Source: Cinclus cinclus (lineage: Eukaryota > Chordata > Aves > Passeriformes > Cinclidae). From it: a DNA stretch of 64,000 bases. A program made the translations under genes and the position numbers. This document shows positions 62,440 through 64,000 of the stretch, piece after piece (positions within the stretch are counted from its first letter, which is position 1; every line of letters begins with the position of its first letter). The notes under the pieces were generated by a model. It did no database searches. It was not told where the DNA came from and worked only from the letters and a program-made list of their open reading frames with translations. Where the stretch lies: assembly GCF_963662255.1 (NCBI RefSeq), contig NC_085047.1, positions 96,541,619-96,605,618 on the forward strand, read 5' to 3'.

Positions 62440-62880
62440 GGGAGAAAGAGAGAAAGAGAGAGAGTTGAATAAAGGGAATGAAAAGAAATTAAATACTGTC
62501 CTTTACACAAATACTAACTCTACTCCTAATCATAAAAAGAGCATAAAACAAACTTATTATCATAGTTATTTAAGCTCAAATGGAGTTGGTTTATTTTGTT
62601 TGGTTTTTTGTTGTTGTTTGTTTGTTTGTTTTCTTTCTGCTTCTTGTCTCGTTTTCACTTCCCTTTATCCTTGTTTAAATTGCAAGTTAAGGGGCAGAAA
62701 TATGGCTGCAGCATGGAAGGTATAAGCCAGACTTCCTGTACACCAATTCAATGAACGAGTCCTTACGAAAAGAACCTTAAAAAACAACAACAACAACAAA
62801 ACACCCCTCCCCAAATACAACCAAAAAACAAACACCAAAAAGCCCCAGTAAAACCCTGAAAAGACCCAACAAACAAACCC
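62440..62880. repeat. Cluster of simple-sequence tracts
   Basis: A GAGAAAGAGAG run (about 62443-62465), a T/G-rich tract with TTTG units (62586-62631), and an A/C-rich tract with (CAA)n and CAAACA units (about 62779-62880). These are low-complexity sequence, not genes. Confidence 0.85.
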
Positions 62881-64000
62881 TGAAAATTCCAGAATTATTT
62901 TGTATTCGTTGAATGACAGACTTAAGTAACATTTTTTGAAAATGATGCTGGTGTTTCCATCTAAGTCCTGCATAAGGAATAGTTAAAACATATTAATCTC
63001 ATCTGCATCCACGCAACATCTTTCTGTGTTCTTGTTTCTCAGAGAAAGGAGATTCTAGCAGGTTATTGCACTTATGAAGGGTAAAGCCTGTTTTTCAATG
63101 CACTGTACACATCCTTTTTAAAGCTGAAAATTATGAGAGAGAGTCAGGATTCTTTCCTTTTTCCATCACTTGCTGTCATCTGGAGAATAGCTGGACATTT
63201 CTGCATCTGCTTTGTATCTAACCAAAACAACAAAATATTCCCATTGCTCTACTAAAACTTTTCAAATTCAGACATTTTTGCTGTCTGAAGAACTGTGAAA
63301 TCCAGTTTGGCTTTTGCATAAAGGTCCAAACTGGAGACATGCTGGATTTCTCTGAAATACAGTTATCTTGAACAAGTCCACATGAAAGAGAAAATACACT
63401 TGTAGAAGTATTCTTAGGAACAAATTTATAATCTGTACCAGAGTCCCTGCTGATCATCTGTAATAGAACATCTTGTGCTATGTCTTTTTCATGCTAAGGT
63501 TTTTAATTCAGGATTTTGAAGGATTTTTGCATTATTTGTTCAGCATCAAGACAATTGCATAGATATGATTTAATATAATTTGTAATCTTTTATGGGTTTC
63601 ATATTCTGGAAAATATGTGCATTTTATAATAAAAACTGCTCATATTTCAGGTGCTAAAACTGCACATACATCTTTACAATAACAAAAAAATCAGTCATTC
63701 TGATTTTTTTCTATTTTAATATTTAGAAATGCCTGATACTGATATTTTTTATGCCAAATTACTTGCAAATGTTTCTTCATTTTCTTCAACTCAATTTTTT
63801 TTAGTCTCATAAAATAAACTCCTTTGCTCTGTTATCATTTTGCTTAACTGAATAGATTTTCAATTTTTTTTTTCCAAAAGGTTGTCTAAATGACCTAGTA
63901 ACTTTATAAAAATAAAGAAAAAATAAAATAATTCAACTAGCTGAGACACTTGTAAGGAAGAGTAATTCACCTTTTCCTTTGACTTTTTAAAGTCAATTAT

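Larger units (their letters stand above)
45126..64000 (+). other. STS: STS intron (over 18.8 kb, open at the window end)
   Basis: The intron begins GTAAGT and no matching acceptor with STS C-terminal coding sequence was found on reading the + strand. It contains an ERV LTR on the minus strand (46373-46947), a CR1 remnant (48168-48240), a (TTTG)n tract (53419-53468), an unclassified higher-GC block (57450-57778), two further minus-strand LTR candidates (57779-58549, 60225-61640) and simple repeats near 62440-62880. The stretches 48241-53418, 53469-57449 and 62880-64000 show nothing else that I can name. Confidence 0.8.

Noticed and set aside
1..64000. CRISPR array, bacterial operon, tRNA or rRNA gene
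   Set aside because: No spaced direct repeats, ribosome binding sites, tRNA boxes or rRNA sequence were seen; the window is vertebrate intronic DNA.

Overview
The window looks like avian nuclear DNA, probably from a passerine or similar neoavian bird. It is AT-rich, has vertebrate intron/exon structure, carries many 5'-truncated CR1 LINE fragments with the typical ATTCTGTG-type 3' tails, and holds several LTRs that resemble avian endogenous-retrovirus LTRs. There is no bacterial, CRISPR or operon-like organisation.

One gene is supported: the middle of steroid sulfatase (STS) on the + strand. Five coding exons lie at 329-752, 10381-10517, 33197-33334, 42984-43143 and 45004-45125. All have AG/GT splice borders and their phases join without a break. 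Together they encode about 327 codons, equivalent to human STS residues 133-460 (numbering from memory of the human protein). The stretch covers part of the active site (Lys134, His136, His290, Asp342, Gln343, Lys368), the two-helix membrane hairpin and several disulfide cysteines. The exons for the N-terminus (signal peptide, metal-binding Asp pair, formylglycine cysteine) must lie before position 1. The final coding exon must lie after position 64000, because I could not find it in the last 18.9 kb.

Everything else is intronic. 1-328: end of an intron. 753-10380: CR1 copies at 1234-1953, 4276-4788 and 6977-7672. 10518-33196: a very large intron with two perfect pentanucleotide arrays (14232-14409 and 15102-15345), CR1 copies, and a CR1 that ends 48 bp before the next exon. 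33335-42983: an antisense CR1, a sense-oriented LTR with TATA and poly(A) signals, and a hexanucleotide array. 43144-45003: a T/G-rich tract. 45126-64000: three antisense LTRs or LTR candidates, two of them CpG-rich, plus simple repeats.

No new multigene system is visible. The most testable observations are a CR1 tail that probably supplies the branch point of an STS exon, a sense LTR that could start or end STS transcripts, the paired purine/pyrimidine pentamer arrays, and a long CpG-rich antisense LTR-like element in the last intron.
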